A stretch of DNA of 64,000 bases from Bacteroidales bacterium (lineage in GTDB: Bacteria; Bacteroidota; Bacteroidia; Bacteroidales; FEN-979): positions 62,001 through 126,000 of the forward strand of contig JAUXWT010000011.1 in the NCBI GenBank assembly GCA_030681475.1, in the 5' to 3' direction. Position numbers and translations under genes: made by a program. Within the stretch, counting starts at the first letter, position 1. Each line of letters opens with the position of its first letter. The notes beneath the pieces were generated by a model, which made no database searches, had not been told where the DNA came from, and saw nothing but the letters and a program-made list of their open reading frames with translations. This document shows, one piece after another, positions 9,604 through 19,745 of the stretch.

Positions 9604-12132
9604 TCAAATGTTGCTGCTCTTCTGCTTTTTTGAAAAAGCTTTTCTGATGTTAAGGTAATCGAGGTAATATAGTATCCTGACAGAAAAACTGTTGGACTGG
9701 GGTGAGTTGAGCGTGTTGCCGATATCGGTAAAATAATTGTAAACAAGCATGCTGCCGGTGGTATTTATGGCATTCTTCCACACAACGCTCATTTCACTTC
9801 CCGGGGCAAAATACCATACGAACTGCAGATCAATGGTAAATGCATTGAAGTTGATATCCCGGCCTCCGATAAAATCCGAAGAGTTTAGCGATCCGTTCTT
9901 CTCCAACGTGTAGAATGAAAGGTACTTTGCCTGCGACCAATAGTGCCGCGCCCGCAAGGTGAGCGAAGCCTTCGTGTTAAAAATATACCTTATGTTCAGG
10001 ATGTTGTTGATCGTGGTAATGTCACGACGTCCAAAAAAAATGGTCGGATCCATCAGTGAATCATAACTTGTGCGGACCCATCCGTAATTGTTCAACTCCT
10101 TTTCAAACTGCATGTCAAGTGTTGCCGAAAAACGATCACTGAATCTTACACGCGGTGTGAAACCAATAAAATAAATGAAATTGTTGTTTTCCGGACTATT
10201 CATAAACCCGAAATTGTGATGATACCGGATAGGTTTCCGGTCGTTGGAGGCGAAACGCCACTCCCCGGAAAAGTTAAACGGCATTTTATAAACGCGGCCC
10301 CATATCCTGGGTTCATAGAAGTCGTAAAAACCGAGTGGTTGGATTGCAGCATAAAGCACGTTGATCCAGTATTTTACAAACACGATTGAGTTATTCAGGC
10401 TGAAATCGAGCGTTTTAAAGTCGTAGGGCTGGTGCAGCGTAATATAGCGTGCCACCAGGTCGGTTTGTGTATTAACGATCTTTCCTTTGGGGTCATAATC
10501 ATACCATGAAAGCCTTAGCCGGTTGGTGGCCTCATTGTTGTAGGAGATGAATCCCATGTCGTTCGGGTCGTATGTGGCGCCGGTCTCCTGCCTGAGCAAC
10601 TGATATTGGAATTTACCGCCCGGCTTTGAAATTGAAATGGTGTACTGGTGCCCAAAATCGGGATTGATTCCATTCAGGTATTTCTGGCTCAGGTTAAACC
10701 GGCCGAAAACCTGGAAATTGCCTTTCCGGTTCTTAATACTGGTTTCCGCTCCCGAAACATTGGCGGAATAACCGTCGTCCGGAGTCCAGTAATTTGTGTT
10801 GATCAGGGTTACATAAGAGTTGTTCTTCAGGTTTTGGTCGAAGACCAGTACATTGTAATTCGTAAATGGTTGTGTCCTGATCCTGCGCGATTCTCCGGTG
10901 ATGGTATCCTGCAGGTTGGCCCACGTATTGATGGTCATGCCGTTGAACAACCCGATACCCAGTCCCCTCAAGTTCCTTCCTGAGATTTTCGTGGCATTGA
11001 TGATCCTGGTCTGGTCAGGATTTTTGGACACCTTCTCGTTTTGCCTGAGGCTGTCATACACTGCGTTACTGTATTTGGGAAGGCTTCCCACCCTTCGGCT
11101 GTAAAAGATCTCGCATTTGTCGAAAAGCTCCGTGGCTTCGGTAAAGAACTGCCGTTTTTCATCATAGCGGATCTCGAAAGGGGAGAGGTTGAGCACCTGG
11201 TCATCAGATTGTACCTGCCCGAAATCGGGAATCAGCATCATGTCAAGGGTGTAACTCTCATTGATCCCATAGCGGAGATCAAGGCCCCTGCGGAAAAAAT
11301 ATGACCAGTTTTTACTCTCCGGGCCCTTTTCAAGATATCCGGAAATGTATGGCGAGAATGAGAGCCTTAGCGGGGGTTTTATTGCACCAATACCGGTGAG
11401 TGTGCCATAATACCGGAATATATCCTGCGATTTGTTATCCACCCACGACCAGGTGGAATATTCGTGGAAACGGTGAATGTTCCGCCACATATTGATCCCC
11501 CAAATCTGTTCTCCGACTTTCGGGAACCTTAAGGCTGAATAGGGGATCTTCAGCTCCGTGATCCATGCCGAATCGTTGATGACCGTGGCGCTTTCCCATA
11601 CGGCATCCCAGGTAACATCCTGTCCGATGGCAGTGTATTTGCAATCGTTTTGCAAGTTTGCCGGACTCACCTTGAACTCATACATGTTGAGTCCGTCGTT
11701 ATAAGGAAGGATGTCGAAAGAGATATAATCGGTGTTCAGTGCCTCAATCTGGTCACGACGGCCAAGCTCCTTGCAAATGCTGTCGGGGTGAGGGTCGAAC
11801 ATGACCGCAAGAATATAGAGCGCCATGTCATCGTACGCGAAACGGATCTCGGTACGCAAAGCCGGCAGGGTGCCATTCCTTGGACCGTATTCAATAAAGT
11901 CGTCTGCAACCGGTGCGGTTCTCCAGACCAGATCATTGGAGTTGCCGTCGATCTTTGGGGCGGTCGTTGCACGTATGGCCACGATGTTTTTCCTTGACAG
12001 ATCTGCCGAATCAGGCAGGATTCCGGTACTTCCGGCAATGGACAATAAAGGGAACAACACCAATAACAAGTGAAATAACGTAACCGTAAAAAGTATCGGA
12101 CAACGACAGGCTGGTCTGCAATTCCTCATCAT
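9604..12132 (-). CDS. DUF5916 outer-membrane protein with CBM9-like N-domain
   Basis: The protein (about 842 residues) has a hydrophobic signal segment (residues about 14-34), then a carbohydrate-binding CBM9/DOMON-like domain (KIDGNSNDLVW, AYDDMALYILAVMFD, ISFDILPY, the WDAVWES/ITELKIPY block) at about 45-200. The rest is a long series of amphipathic strands ending in aromatic residues, as expected for the DUF5916 beta-barrel. Family members are often described as hydrolase-associated outer-membrane proteins, but no enzymatic function is established. The start could be nine codons earlier. A downstream thioredoxin-fold gene is close enough to share its transcript. Confidence 0.85.
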   Translation of the reverse strand: MMRNCRPACRCPILFTVTLFHLLLVLFPLLSIAGSTGILPDSADLSRKNIVAIRATTAPKIDGNSNDLVWRTAPVADDFIEYGPRNGTLPALRTEIRFAYDDMALYILAVMFDPHPDSICKELGRRDQIEALNTDYISFDILPYNDGLNMYEFKVSPANLQNDCKYTAIGQDVTWDAVWESATVINDSAWITELKIPYSALRFPKVGEQIWGINMWRNIHRFHEYSTWSWVDNKSQDIFRYYGTLTGIGAIKPPLRLSFSPYISGYLEKGPESKNWSYFFRRGLDLRYGINESYTLDMMLIPDFGQVQSDDQVLNLSPFEIRYDEKRQFFTEATELFDKCEIFYSRRVGSLPKYSNAVYDSLRQNEKVSKNPDQTRIINATKISGRNLRGLGIGLFNGMTINTWANLQDTITGESRRIRTQPFTNYNVLVFDQNLKNNSYVTLINTNYWTPDDGYSANVSGAETSIKNRKGNFQVFGRFNLSQKYLNGINPDFGHQYTISISKPGGKFQYQLLRQETGATYDPNDMGFISYNNEATNRLRLSWYDYDPKGKIVNTQTDLVARYITLHQPYDFKTLDFSLNNSIVFVKYWINVLYAAIQPLGFYDFYEPRIWGRVYKMPFNFSGEWRFASNDRKPIRYHHNFGFMNSPENNNFIYFIGFTPRVRFSDRFSATLDMQFEKELNNYGWVRTSYDSLMDPTIFFGRRDITTINNILNIRYIFNTKASLTLRARHYWSQAKYLSFYTLEKNGSLNSSDFIGGRDINFNAFTIDLQFVWYFAPGSEMSVVWKNAINTTGSMLVYNYFTDIGNTLNSPQSNSFSVRILYYLDYLNIRKAFSKKQKSSNI

Positions 12133-12329
12133 TACCAAAAATAAAACAAAGGTTGACAAGGAAAAAATAATTTTGACTAACCTGATAAATTATCCGTCCT
12201 AAGGAACATTATTCCCGGTAAAGCCGAAGTTGTTTCGATGATGAAAAATAATAAGCGCAAAGGACACAATATTTTTGTTGTCGAAATATCTGGAAAGAGT
12301 ATTTTTACGAAGTAAATACCTTTATTAAA

Positions 12330-15300
12330 ATGGAACTGTCATCCCGTTCAAATGTAAATCTGGATTTTGAATCATCGCCGGGCTCGAAAGGAAAATTCCT
12401 GGTTCTTGATACTGAAACTACAGGACTGCTGCCAAAAGAGCAATTGGAAGATACCGACCCGGAAACTCATCCAAGAGTGATCCAGGTTGCCTGGTTACTC
12501 TTCGATGCAGACGGTAAACTGATCGAATCACATAACCGTTATATATTGCAGGAACAACCTGTTCCGCCTTCTTCAACGCAGATCCATGGGATCGAGGATG
12601 CTACCCTGCTACAAAAAGGAGAAAAACCCACTGTTGTATGGAATGATTTTTTGACTGCCCTTGAGCAATGTGATTATCTGATTGCACACAACATCGATTT
12701 TGATTTGCCGGTCATTGAATCGGAACTGAGACGGTTACACATTCATAACCCTTTTGCCGGTAAGAGAAAGTTCTGTACCATGAAACTTGGAAGAATCTTC
12801 TGCAAAATCCCGGCGGATGATGGAAACGGATACAGGTTCCCTGCCCTTGACGAATTATATAAAATATGCTTTTTTGGCCGTCTTTCCGACCTGCAGATAT
12901 CAGGGTTGCATGATGCGTACGTTGACGCGGCAGTTACCTCAAAGGTATTTTTTCAGCTATTTACTTCGCTCCCGATCAATCTGGAAGCTGCCACCGAAGA
13001 GCCATTCAAATTGCCCTTTGTCGGGACCAGCGACAGCGTGGGCAAAGGTAAATTCTTCCTTCATATCATACTTCCGACATTCCTGACTATTTTACTTTTT
13101 TTCCTGACCATTTTCCTGATTATCATTCCAAGGTTCAAGGAAAATATCATGTTGGGAAAACGCCAGATGATTGAAGAACTTACACGATCGGCTGCAAGCA
13201 TCCTGGACAAATACGAAACTGATGAACGAAACGGGCTGATGACACGTGAAGAGGCCCAGAATACAGCTATTTCAAGAATTCAATACCTGAGATACGGCAC
13301 TGAAAACAAGGATTATTTCTGGATCACCGACCTGAAACCCAACATGATCATGCATCCTTACCGCAGCGACCTGAACGGGAAAAGTCTGCAGGACTTCACC
13401 GACCCTCATGGCAAAAAACTCTTTGTTGAGATGGTGAGTGTTTGTAATAAGAACGGCCATGGATATGTAGAATACATGTGGCAATGGAAGGATGATCCGG
13501 CACACATTGTTCCCAAACTATCCTATGTCGCCGCATTTAAGCCATGGGGCTGGATAATAGGTACAGGTATCTATGTGGAGGACGTCAAAAAGGAGATCGT
13601 ATCGTTGACGCAGCGACTGCTGGTCATATCATTGGGTATATCGCTTATCATCGCCTTGTTGCTTACCTATATCACCTATCACAGCATCAGGATCGAGCGA
13701 AAAAGGAAAAGCGCTGAATCTCAGTTGCGCATTTCACGCGAAAAATATAAAACGCTTGTTGATGCAACCACCGAGGGGCTGATCATGATGCTTGACCATA
13801 AAATGATTTTTTCGAACAATAAGGCGCTTGAACTTACAGGATTCGACGAAAATGAGTTAAACAGCCACCCTTTTTCCAAACTGATCAGTGACAAAAACAA
13901 CCCGGAAACCTTAAGGATCTTCAAGCACAGAAACCTGCCTGACGGACAATATGAGTTAATCCTGTCATTAAAAAACGGAAGCACACTCGACACAATAGTA
14001 ACGATCAGCTCCATGTTTTTTTCCGGCAAGAAAGGCAAACTGATCACTATAAAGGATGCCTCAGTCCACCAAACATCGTATGGGACCATCGAAGATATCC
14101 TGCAGATTCTGGAACTTTCAGGGCTGGGGTTTATCAGGTTTTTACTTGATTCAAAGGGTAAGATCATTTATTCAAGCAAGGCGATGGTAAGCATACTCGG
14201 CTTTGCCGATGCAAAGGAACTTTCGAACTACAGCATACTCGATTTTTTCTTTGATTCTGCCGAGAAGAAAAAATACCGGACCCGGCTTTTGGCCGATGGA
14301 AGAATCAATAATGTTACTATACGTCTTAAGCGCAGAGACGGTGGTGTTCGTGTCGTCTCAGCATCCATGGTCATAAAAAAGGATGAGTCACAGCAGTTGT
14401 TGTGCGATGGTATAATCGAAGATATTACGAAAAGGACCACTGAAATTCAGGAAAAAAACGAGTTTATTACTCAGTTGCAGGTACATTCATTGCTTTTGCA
14501 TAATTCTGTTGATTCCTTCATTGTTCCGTTCAATGAAGTCCAGATGGACATATCTGCTGCCGGCATCATTAAAATCATGAAAAATAACCACACCGACGTG
14601 GTCCTGGTCTCAAACAGGGATGGCGCAAAGGTTGGGATTGTCACGGCCGGCGACATTGTTGAAAGGATTTTACTTTCAGGCTCGGATCCCAAACGCCCGG
14701 TTTATGAAATCATGAGCGCACCACTGGTTTTTGTGAATACGAGCGATACTTTGAGCAAGGCGATAACAACCATGCAGACTGTCGGGATATCGCATCTTGT
14801 GGCCAGACACGCGACAGGATCAATTGCAGGAATGATCCATAAGCGTGATATTTCTCATTCCATGTTTAACTCCTTTTCATTTATCGAAAATGAAATTGAC
14901 AGCGCTCAGTCTGTTGGAGAGCTTTCAATCCTGTATCAACGGTTTTTAAGCTATTTGTCATTAATGATCGGGCAAACCGTTAATCCGGTCATTATTGGCA
15001 AAAGCATCGCTTCCATTTCGGGTCGTATTACCGGAAAGCTTATCGCCATGGCCATGGCGGAGATCGGAGAACCCCCGGTTGAGTTTGCATTTATAGCCAT
15101 GGGCAGCGAGGGGAGGATGGAGCAAACGCTGGTCACCGACCAGGACAATGCCATCGTATATCAGGATGTTCCCGATATTGAGGCAGACCAGGTTCAGGCC
15201 TGGTTCAACAATCTGGGGGAAATTGTATGCGATCAGCTTAACGCGGTTGGATTCAGATATTGCAAGGGCAGGATCATGGCCAAAAATCCGCTTTGGTGCA

Positions 15301-15911
15301 AGCCGCTGCAAACCTGGAAAAATTATTTTTCCCAATGGATATCAACCCCCGAACCCAAAAATCTCATGGATGTTTCTATTTTTTTCGACCTGCGTCCGGT
15401 TTTTGGCAGCGCTCACATTATTAATGAACTGCGCAGCCATATCGATATAGTCTCTGATGGCAGGTCATCCTTCTTTTACAACCTGGCGGAGAGTGTGCTG
15501 TCTTTTAAACCATCTATGGGGATAACCGGAGCTATTCATACGGAAAAAAGAGACAACAAGGAGTTGTTTGATCTGAAAAACGCGGTTACCCCTTATATCA
15601 TGTTTGCACGCATCTATGCAATATTCCATAAAATTCCTGCCGCCAATACCATTGGGCGGATCCAGGCTTTGTATGCGCTGCAGGTGATCCCGCTTGCAAC
15701 CTGCCGTGATGTCTCGTTCGGATATGATTTTCTGATGATGTTGAGATATAAACACCAGGTAGCCCGGTTGGAATCATCGGGCGAGATCAATAATTTAATT
15801 GACCTTAATGAGTTGCCGGAGGTTGAGGAAACCGTGCTGAAAAAGACCTTATCACTGGTGTCAGATTTTCAGAACAGGCTTAATATTGATTTTAAGCGAT
15901 CTATTTTATGA
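12330..15911 (+). CDS. DEDDh exonuclease-Cache-PAS-PAS-CBS-DUF294 nucleotidyltransferase fusion
   Basis: The 1193-residue chain joins, in order: a DnaQ/RNase T-like 3'-5' exonuclease (residues about 20-215) with all DEDDh residues visible (Asp27 and Glu29 in DTETTG, Asp125 in HNIDFD, His194 and Asp199 in HDAYVD); TM1 (about 241-266); a periplasmic single-Cache domain (about 270-422, with DYFWITD and the KPWGWIIGTGIY end); TM2 (about 429-450); PAS1 (471-577) and PAS2 (587-702); a CBS pair (about 731-850); a DUF294 nucleotidyltransferase (GSEGRMEQ at 925-932 and DQD at 937-939); and DUF294_C to the end. Separate CBS-DUF294 and exonuclease genes are known beside acetate-type symporters, and here the symporter follows. 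It is probably a membrane sensor that couples an external carboxylate signal to nucleotidyl transfer and removal. Confidence 0.9.
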   Translation: MELSSRSNVNLDFESSPGSKGKFLVLDTETTGLLPKEQLEDTDPETHPRVIQVAWLLFDADGKLIESHNRYILQEQPVPPSSTQIHGIEDATLLQKGEKPTVVWNDFLTALEQCDYLIAHNIDFDLPVIESELRRLHIHNPFAGKRKFCTMKLGRIFCKIPADDGNGYRFPALDELYKICFFGRLSDLQISGLHDAYVDAAVTSKVFFQLFTSLPINLEAATEEPFKLPFVGTSDSVGKGKFFLHIILPTFLTILLFFLTIFLIIIPRFKENIMLGKRQMIEELTRSAASILDKYETDERNGLMTREEAQNTAISRIQYLRYGTENKDYFWITDLKPNMIMHPYRSDLNGKSLQDFTDPHGKKLFVEMVSVCNKNGHGYVEYMWQWKDDPAHIVPKLSYVAAFKPWGWIIGTGIYVEDVKKEIVSLTQRLLVISLGISLIIALLLTYITYHSIRIERKRKSAESQLRISREKYKTLVDATTEGLIMMLDHKMIFSNNKALELTGFDENELNSHPFSKLISDKNNPETLRIFKHRNLPDGQYELILSLKNGSTLDTIVTISSMFFSGKKGKLITIKDASVHQTSYGTIEDILQILELSGLGFIRFLLDSKGKIIYSSKAMVSILGFADAKELSNYSILDFFFDSAEKKKYRTRLLADGRINNVTIRLKRRDGGVRVVSASMVIKKDESQQLLCDGIIEDITKRTTEIQEKNEFITQLQVHSLLLHNSVDSFIVPFNEVQMDISAAGIIKIMKNNHTDVVLVSNRDGAKVGIVTAGDIVERILLSGSDPKRPVYEIMSAPLVFVNTSDTLSKAITTMQTVGISHLVARHATGSIAGMIHKRDISHSMFNSFSFIENEIDSAQSVGELSILYQRFLSYLSLMIGQTVNPVIIGKSIASISGRITGKLIAMAMAEIGEPPVEFAFIAMGSEGRMEQTLVTDQDNAIVYQDVPDIEADQVQAWFNNLGEIVCDQLNAVGFRYCKGRIMAKNPLWCKPLQTWKNYFSQWISTPEPKNLMDVSIFFDLRPVFGSAHIINELRSHIDIVSDGRSSFFYNLAESVLSFKPSMGITGAIHTEKRDNKELFDLKNAVTPYIMFARIYAIFHKIPAANTIGRIQALYALQVIPLATCRDVSFGYDFLMMLRYKHQVARLESSGEINNLIDLNELPEVEETVLKKTLSLVSDFQNRLNIDFKRSIL

Positions 15912-16109
15912 CCTTTCACGGCTGATCTGTATTTTTTTTCACTTTTATTTGTTAGGTTGATACTTATTAATAACTTTATGCGCTGATAATCAGCACACAA
16001 TAAAATTTTTATTTTATTGAAAAACAGATTGTTGTGAATATTTTAACAGGTTTATTCATCCGAAATTAAGACGATTTTTTACAAATAAATCATAAACAAA
16101 GGAGGAAAC
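15912..16109 (+). promoter_or_regulatory. Intergenic region with strong ribosome binding site
   Basis: The 198-base AT-rich gap holds no gene. Just before the DUF485 start codon lies AAGGAGG (16099-16105) with a 4-base spacer, an unusually strong Shine-Dalgarno site for Bacteroidota. No confident -7/-33 pair was found. Confidence 0.5.
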
Positions 16110-16382
16110 ATGATCCACAAACCAGCAACGACTATCGGAAACGACAATGCTGCACCAAAAAAAGCGAAGTTAGGCGTGATCCTATTTATTGCATACACAT
16201 TGGTTTATTCAGGTTTTGTTCTGATCGGTTTAACCAAGCCCGAATTAATGGGTTTAGAGGTTATTGGCGGGCAAAACATTGCCATCATCTATGGATTCGG
16301 ACTGATCATACTTGCAATAGTTATGGGATTTATCTACAACTATTTCTGCACAAGGATGGAAAACAAAATGAACAAAAACTAA
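16110..16382 (+). CDS. DUF485 family membrane protein (symporter partner)
   Basis: This 90-residue protein has two membrane helices (about 26-45 and 60-82) with a short loop, and the order KLGVILFIAYTLVYSGFVL...GGQNIAIIYGFGLIILAIVMGFIYN fits DUF485. Such proteins are encoded directly before ActP-type sodium/acetate symporters and are thought to be an accessory subunit. The Shine-Dalgarno site decides the start. The symporter start codon lies 18 bases after the stop, so the two are translated from one mRNA. Confidence 0.85.
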   Translation: MIHKPATTIGNDNAAPKKAKLGVILFIAYTLVYSGFVLIGLTKPELMGLEVIGGQNIAIIYGFGLIILAIVMGFIYNYFCTRMENKMNKN

Positions 16383-16400
16383 TACTAACACCAACTGATC

Positions 16401-18323
16401 ATGATCTACGAAGTTTCAAATTTAGCTATAATAATTTTTCTGTTTATTGTTGGTTTGGTGCTGGGATTATCCTTTTATTTCGCCAGAAAAACCAAGTCTG
16501 CCGCAAGCTATTATGCAGCAGGCGGTAACATTCACTGGGCTGTTAACGGTATAGCATTTGCGGGCGATTACCTGTCGGCAGCCTCTTTCCTGGGAATATG
16601 CGGCATGATCGCCTATTCCGGTTACGACGGATTCCTTTATTCGATCGGATATCTTGCCGGTTGGGTGGTGGCCTTATTCCTTGTTGCAGAACCTTTAAAG
16701 AAACTTGGCAAATATACCTTTGCTGATGCACTGGATTCCCGGTTCAATGCCAAGTCAATAAAACTTGCAGCATCATTCAGCACGCTGGTTGTCTCGATAT
16801 TTTACCTTATACCCCAGATGGTCGGGGCCGGCGACCTTGTTGTTCCCCTTCTCGGGCTGCCACACTGGATAGGTGTTTTAATCGTCGGCGCCATCGTGAT
16901 ATTTATCGTTGCCACTGCCGGGATGACTTCTACCACCTATGTTCAGTTTATTAAAGGCGCTCTGCTGGTTATTTTTTCTACCGTACTTACCATATATATA
17001 TTAAACAACGGATTAAAATTAACGCCGGATGAAAACTATCATAAGTACGCAAAGTTAGAGGCGGTTGTTGCTAACGATACAATTGTCAGCATACCTGATC
17101 CGGACTATCTTTTAAAGGCAACGAAAGTTGTCGGCAAGCTGGTCTTTGTTCAACTGGAGAAAAACGGTTCCATCTGTTGGTATAAGTTAAATAAGGACGG
17201 AGAAAGCGCCGTGCTTGATGAAATGCTATTCACCACCGACCACCCTGACGGCAGTAAAACGTATAACGGCGCCCCAAAATCAGAAAAGAAATTCTATCAG
17301 GTAGGACACCTGAGTAAAATAATTGTTGATGGTAAAGAGGTTGACCAAACAGGTCCGGTTGGTCCGTTTGAATTTATAAAAACAATCGAATCAAGTGAAA
17401 TCGTACGCTTTACGAAAAAAGCATTCAGTAATGGGGATGATCGTGTAACAGTATGGTACCAGAATGTCACCAAAGGCACGGATGTGATGAAGCCCGGACT
17501 CCTGTACAAACTATCGAAGGCAGCGGGTGCAACATTCTGGGATAAAATGAACTTCTTATCTTTAATGCTCGCGCTGTTTTTGGGAACATCTGCATTACCA
17601 CATATCTTGATCAGATATTATACCGTTCCAAGTCAGCGGGCCGCCAGAAAATCAACCATTGTTGCGATCGCAGCCATCGGATTTTTTTATGTGCTGACCC
17701 TGTATATGGGGCTTGGCGCCATGATCAATGGTGTTTTGGATGTCGAAAGCAGCAACATGTCGGGACCACTGCTGGCAAAATCCTTTGGAGTTGGCATATT
17801 CTCTATTATTTCAGCAATTGCGTTTGCAACTGTGCTTGGAACGGTCAGTGGACTTATTGTAGCATCATCAGGGGCAATTGCCCATGACTTCATTGACATG
17901 TACCTCAAGGTTGAAATGACGGACAAGGAGAAGGTTAAAGCCGGAAAGATCGCAGCCTTCAGCGTAGGTGTATTTGCAATTATTCTGGGTATTTTATTTA
18001 AAGGCATGAATGTGTCGTTCCTTGTCGGACTCGCATTCGCAGTGGCAGCATCCGCCAATCTGCCGGCAATTTTATTCCTCCTGTTCTGGAAGAAAACAAC
18101 GGCAAAAGGGATTTCCTGGTCAATTGTCGTCGGGATTTTTTCTTCCATCGGCATTATACTGTTTTCACCTACCATGTATGATAAATATGGGTTAGTTCCC
18201 AAAGATGCGCCCATTCCACTGGATAATCCGGGAATTATTTCCATTCCATTGGCAATCATTACCCTGGTCGTAATTTCATTGCTGACACAAAAAGATAATT
18301 CAACAAAAGATTTTAGTAAGTAA
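16401..18323 (+). CDS. Sodium:solute symporter, ActP (acetate)-like, with large insertion
   Basis: The 640-residue protein has the SSS/SLC5 fold: AASYYAAGG, AGDYLSAASFLG, SIGYLAGWVVALFLVAEPLKKLGKYTFADALDSRF and GTSALPHILIRYYTVPS match ActP-type cation/acetate symporters, and 13 or so membrane helices can be counted. An extra soluble block of about 175 residues (203-378) is inserted before the PHILIRYY helix and is hydrophilic, beta-rich and probably periplasmic. The likely substrate is acetate or another short carboxylate, judged by family and by DUF485. It stands between the sensor-nucleotidyltransferase gene and an outer-membrane porin, giving a complete uptake route. Confidence 0.88.
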   Translation: MIYEVSNLAIIIFLFIVGLVLGLSFYFARKTKSAASYYAAGGNIHWAVNGIAFAGDYLSAASFLGICGMIAYSGYDGFLYSIGYLAGWVVALFLVAEPLKKLGKYTFADALDSRFNAKSIKLAASFSTLVVSIFYLIPQMVGAGDLVVPLLGLPHWIGVLIVGAIVIFIVATAGMTSTTYVQFIKGALLVIFSTVLTIYILNNGLKLTPDENYHKYAKLEAVVANDTIVSIPDPDYLLKATKVVGKLVFVQLEKNGSICWYKLNKDGESAVLDEMLFTTDHPDGSKTYNGAPKSEKKFYQVGHLSKIIVDGKEVDQTGPVGPFEFIKTIESSEIVRFTKKAFSNGDDRVTVWYQNVTKGTDVMKPGLLYKLSKAAGATFWDKMNFLSLMLALFLGTSALPHILIRYYTVPSQRAARKSTIVAIAAIGFFYVLTLYMGLGAMINGVLDVESSNMSGPLLAKSFGVGIFSIISAIAFATVLGTVSGLIVASSGAIAHDFIDMYLKVEMTDKEKVKAGKIAAFSVGVFAIILGILFKGMNVSFLVGLAFAVAASANLPAILFLLFWKKTTAKGISWSIVVGIFSSIGIILFSPTMYDKYGLVPKDAPIPLDNPGIISIPLAIITLVVISLLTQKDNSTKDFSK

Positions 18324-18383
18324 ACGTCGTTTTCTTCATGGCGTTGAATGCTAATCGTGTAACATTTAATTAAACTGGAAAAA

Positions 18384-19745
18384 ATGAAAAGAAATATCAC
18401 AATTCTGTTCGCTGTTCTTATACCTGTATTGGGTTTTACGCAAGAAAAGGACACTAAGTTCAGTGTTAATTTCTCTGGATTTATTAAAAATGACTTCTTT
18501 TGGGATTCACGTCAAACAGTTTCGATCCGGGAAGGTCATTTCCTTTTGTACCCCATGAAAATTGACCGGGACGCCAATGGCAAGGATTTAAACGCAAAAT
18601 CAAATTTTAATTTTTTGTCCATACAAACAAGGTTGACGATGAACGTAACCGGTCCCGATGTGTTCAAGGCAAAAGTATCCGGTGTTGTTGAGGCCGATTT
18701 TTTTGGCAATGAAAATGCTGCATTTGTAGATGTAAACGGTTTCAGGCTTCGTCATGGATTTGTAAAACTCAACTGGCCTAAAACAGAGCTTTTATTCGGA
18801 CAATACTGGCATCCGATGTTTAACCCCGAATGTTTTCCGGGAGTGGTCTCATTTAATACAGGCGCCCCTTTTCAGGCTTTTGCCAGAAATCCCCAAATGC
18901 GTTTAACTCAAAAACTGGGTGATTTCAAGTTGATGTTCGCAGCCTGTTCGCAAAGGGATTTCGTTAGTCCCGGCGGATCTTCCGTTTCACTGAGAAACAG
19001 TTCTATCCCCGATCTGGATCTGCAGTTCTCTTATGGATTTAAAAATGATTCAACTAAAAAGGAGTTTCTTATCGGACTTGGCGGCGGATATAAAATCGTT
19101 GCACCACGCATATACAGTGATGTTACCACAACAACAGTAGTTTCACCTTCGTACGTAGTTTATGACACACTGAATAATCCCCATGTCATTCCGGCTGTTA
19201 CCAAAACAACAACAGCTAAATATAAAGTTGACGAACAACTCGGAGGGTTTTATTCCATCTTTTTCATGAAGTATAAATGCAAAACCATTACCTATAAACT
19301 TTATGCTGCCTATGGTCAGAATATTTTTGACATTACCATGTTGGGTGGATATGCCGTCAGCAAAATTAATGATCCTGCGATATGGCAAAAGGATTATACC
19401 CCTTTCAATACATTTTCAGCCTGGACAGAACTGAATACAAATGGAAAAAAGATCCAGGCTGGCCTGTTTGCCGGATATACACAGAATATGGGAACATCCG
19501 CTGATATCCTTGATTATTCGACAACGAACCGGGGCGCTGATATCAAATGCGCATATCGTGTATCACCCCGCGTGATTTTTATTTCCGGAAAATTTCAGAT
19601 CATGACTGAACTGGAGTTGACCAGCGCATATTATGCCGACAAGGATGCCACCGGAATGTACTACAGAGATATTAAAGGCGTAATTACCCAATCTTCCGCG
19701 GCAAGCAATTTACGCATACTTTGCGCCATCCAATATCATTTCTGA
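18384..19745 (+). CDS. Outer-membrane porin-like beta-barrel
   Basis: The 453-residue protein has a signal peptide (MKRNITIL to GFTQ) and then alternating strands typical of a 16-stranded porin: FSGFIKNDFFWDSRQ, IQTRLTMNVTGPD, FRLRHGFVKLNWPKTELLFGQYWHPMF and a C-terminal ILCAIQYHF ending in Phe, as outer-membrane barrels do. It resembles DcaP-like/porin_O-type channels. It starts 60 bases after the symporter, so it is probably in the same operon and provides the outer-membrane pore for the symporter's substrate. Confidence 0.8.
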   Translation: MKRNITILFAVLIPVLGFTQEKDTKFSVNFSGFIKNDFFWDSRQTVSIREGHFLLYPMKIDRDANGKDLNAKSNFNFLSIQTRLTMNVTGPDVFKAKVSGVVEADFFGNENAAFVDVNGFRLRHGFVKLNWPKTELLFGQYWHPMFNPECFPGVVSFNTGAPFQAFARNPQMRLTQKLGDFKLMFAACSQRDFVSPGGSSVSLRNSSIPDLDLQFSYGFKNDSTKKEFLIGLGGGYKIVAPRIYSDVTTTTVVSPSYVVYDTLNNPHVIPAVTKTTTAKYKVDEQLGGFYSIFFMKYKCKTITYKLYAAYGQNIFDITMLGGYAVSKINDPAIWQKDYTPFNTFSAWTELNTNGKKIQAGLFAGYTQNMGTSADILDYSTTNRGADIKCAYRVSPRVIFISGKFQIMTELELTSAYYADKDATGMYYRDIKGVITQSSAASNLRILCAIQYHF

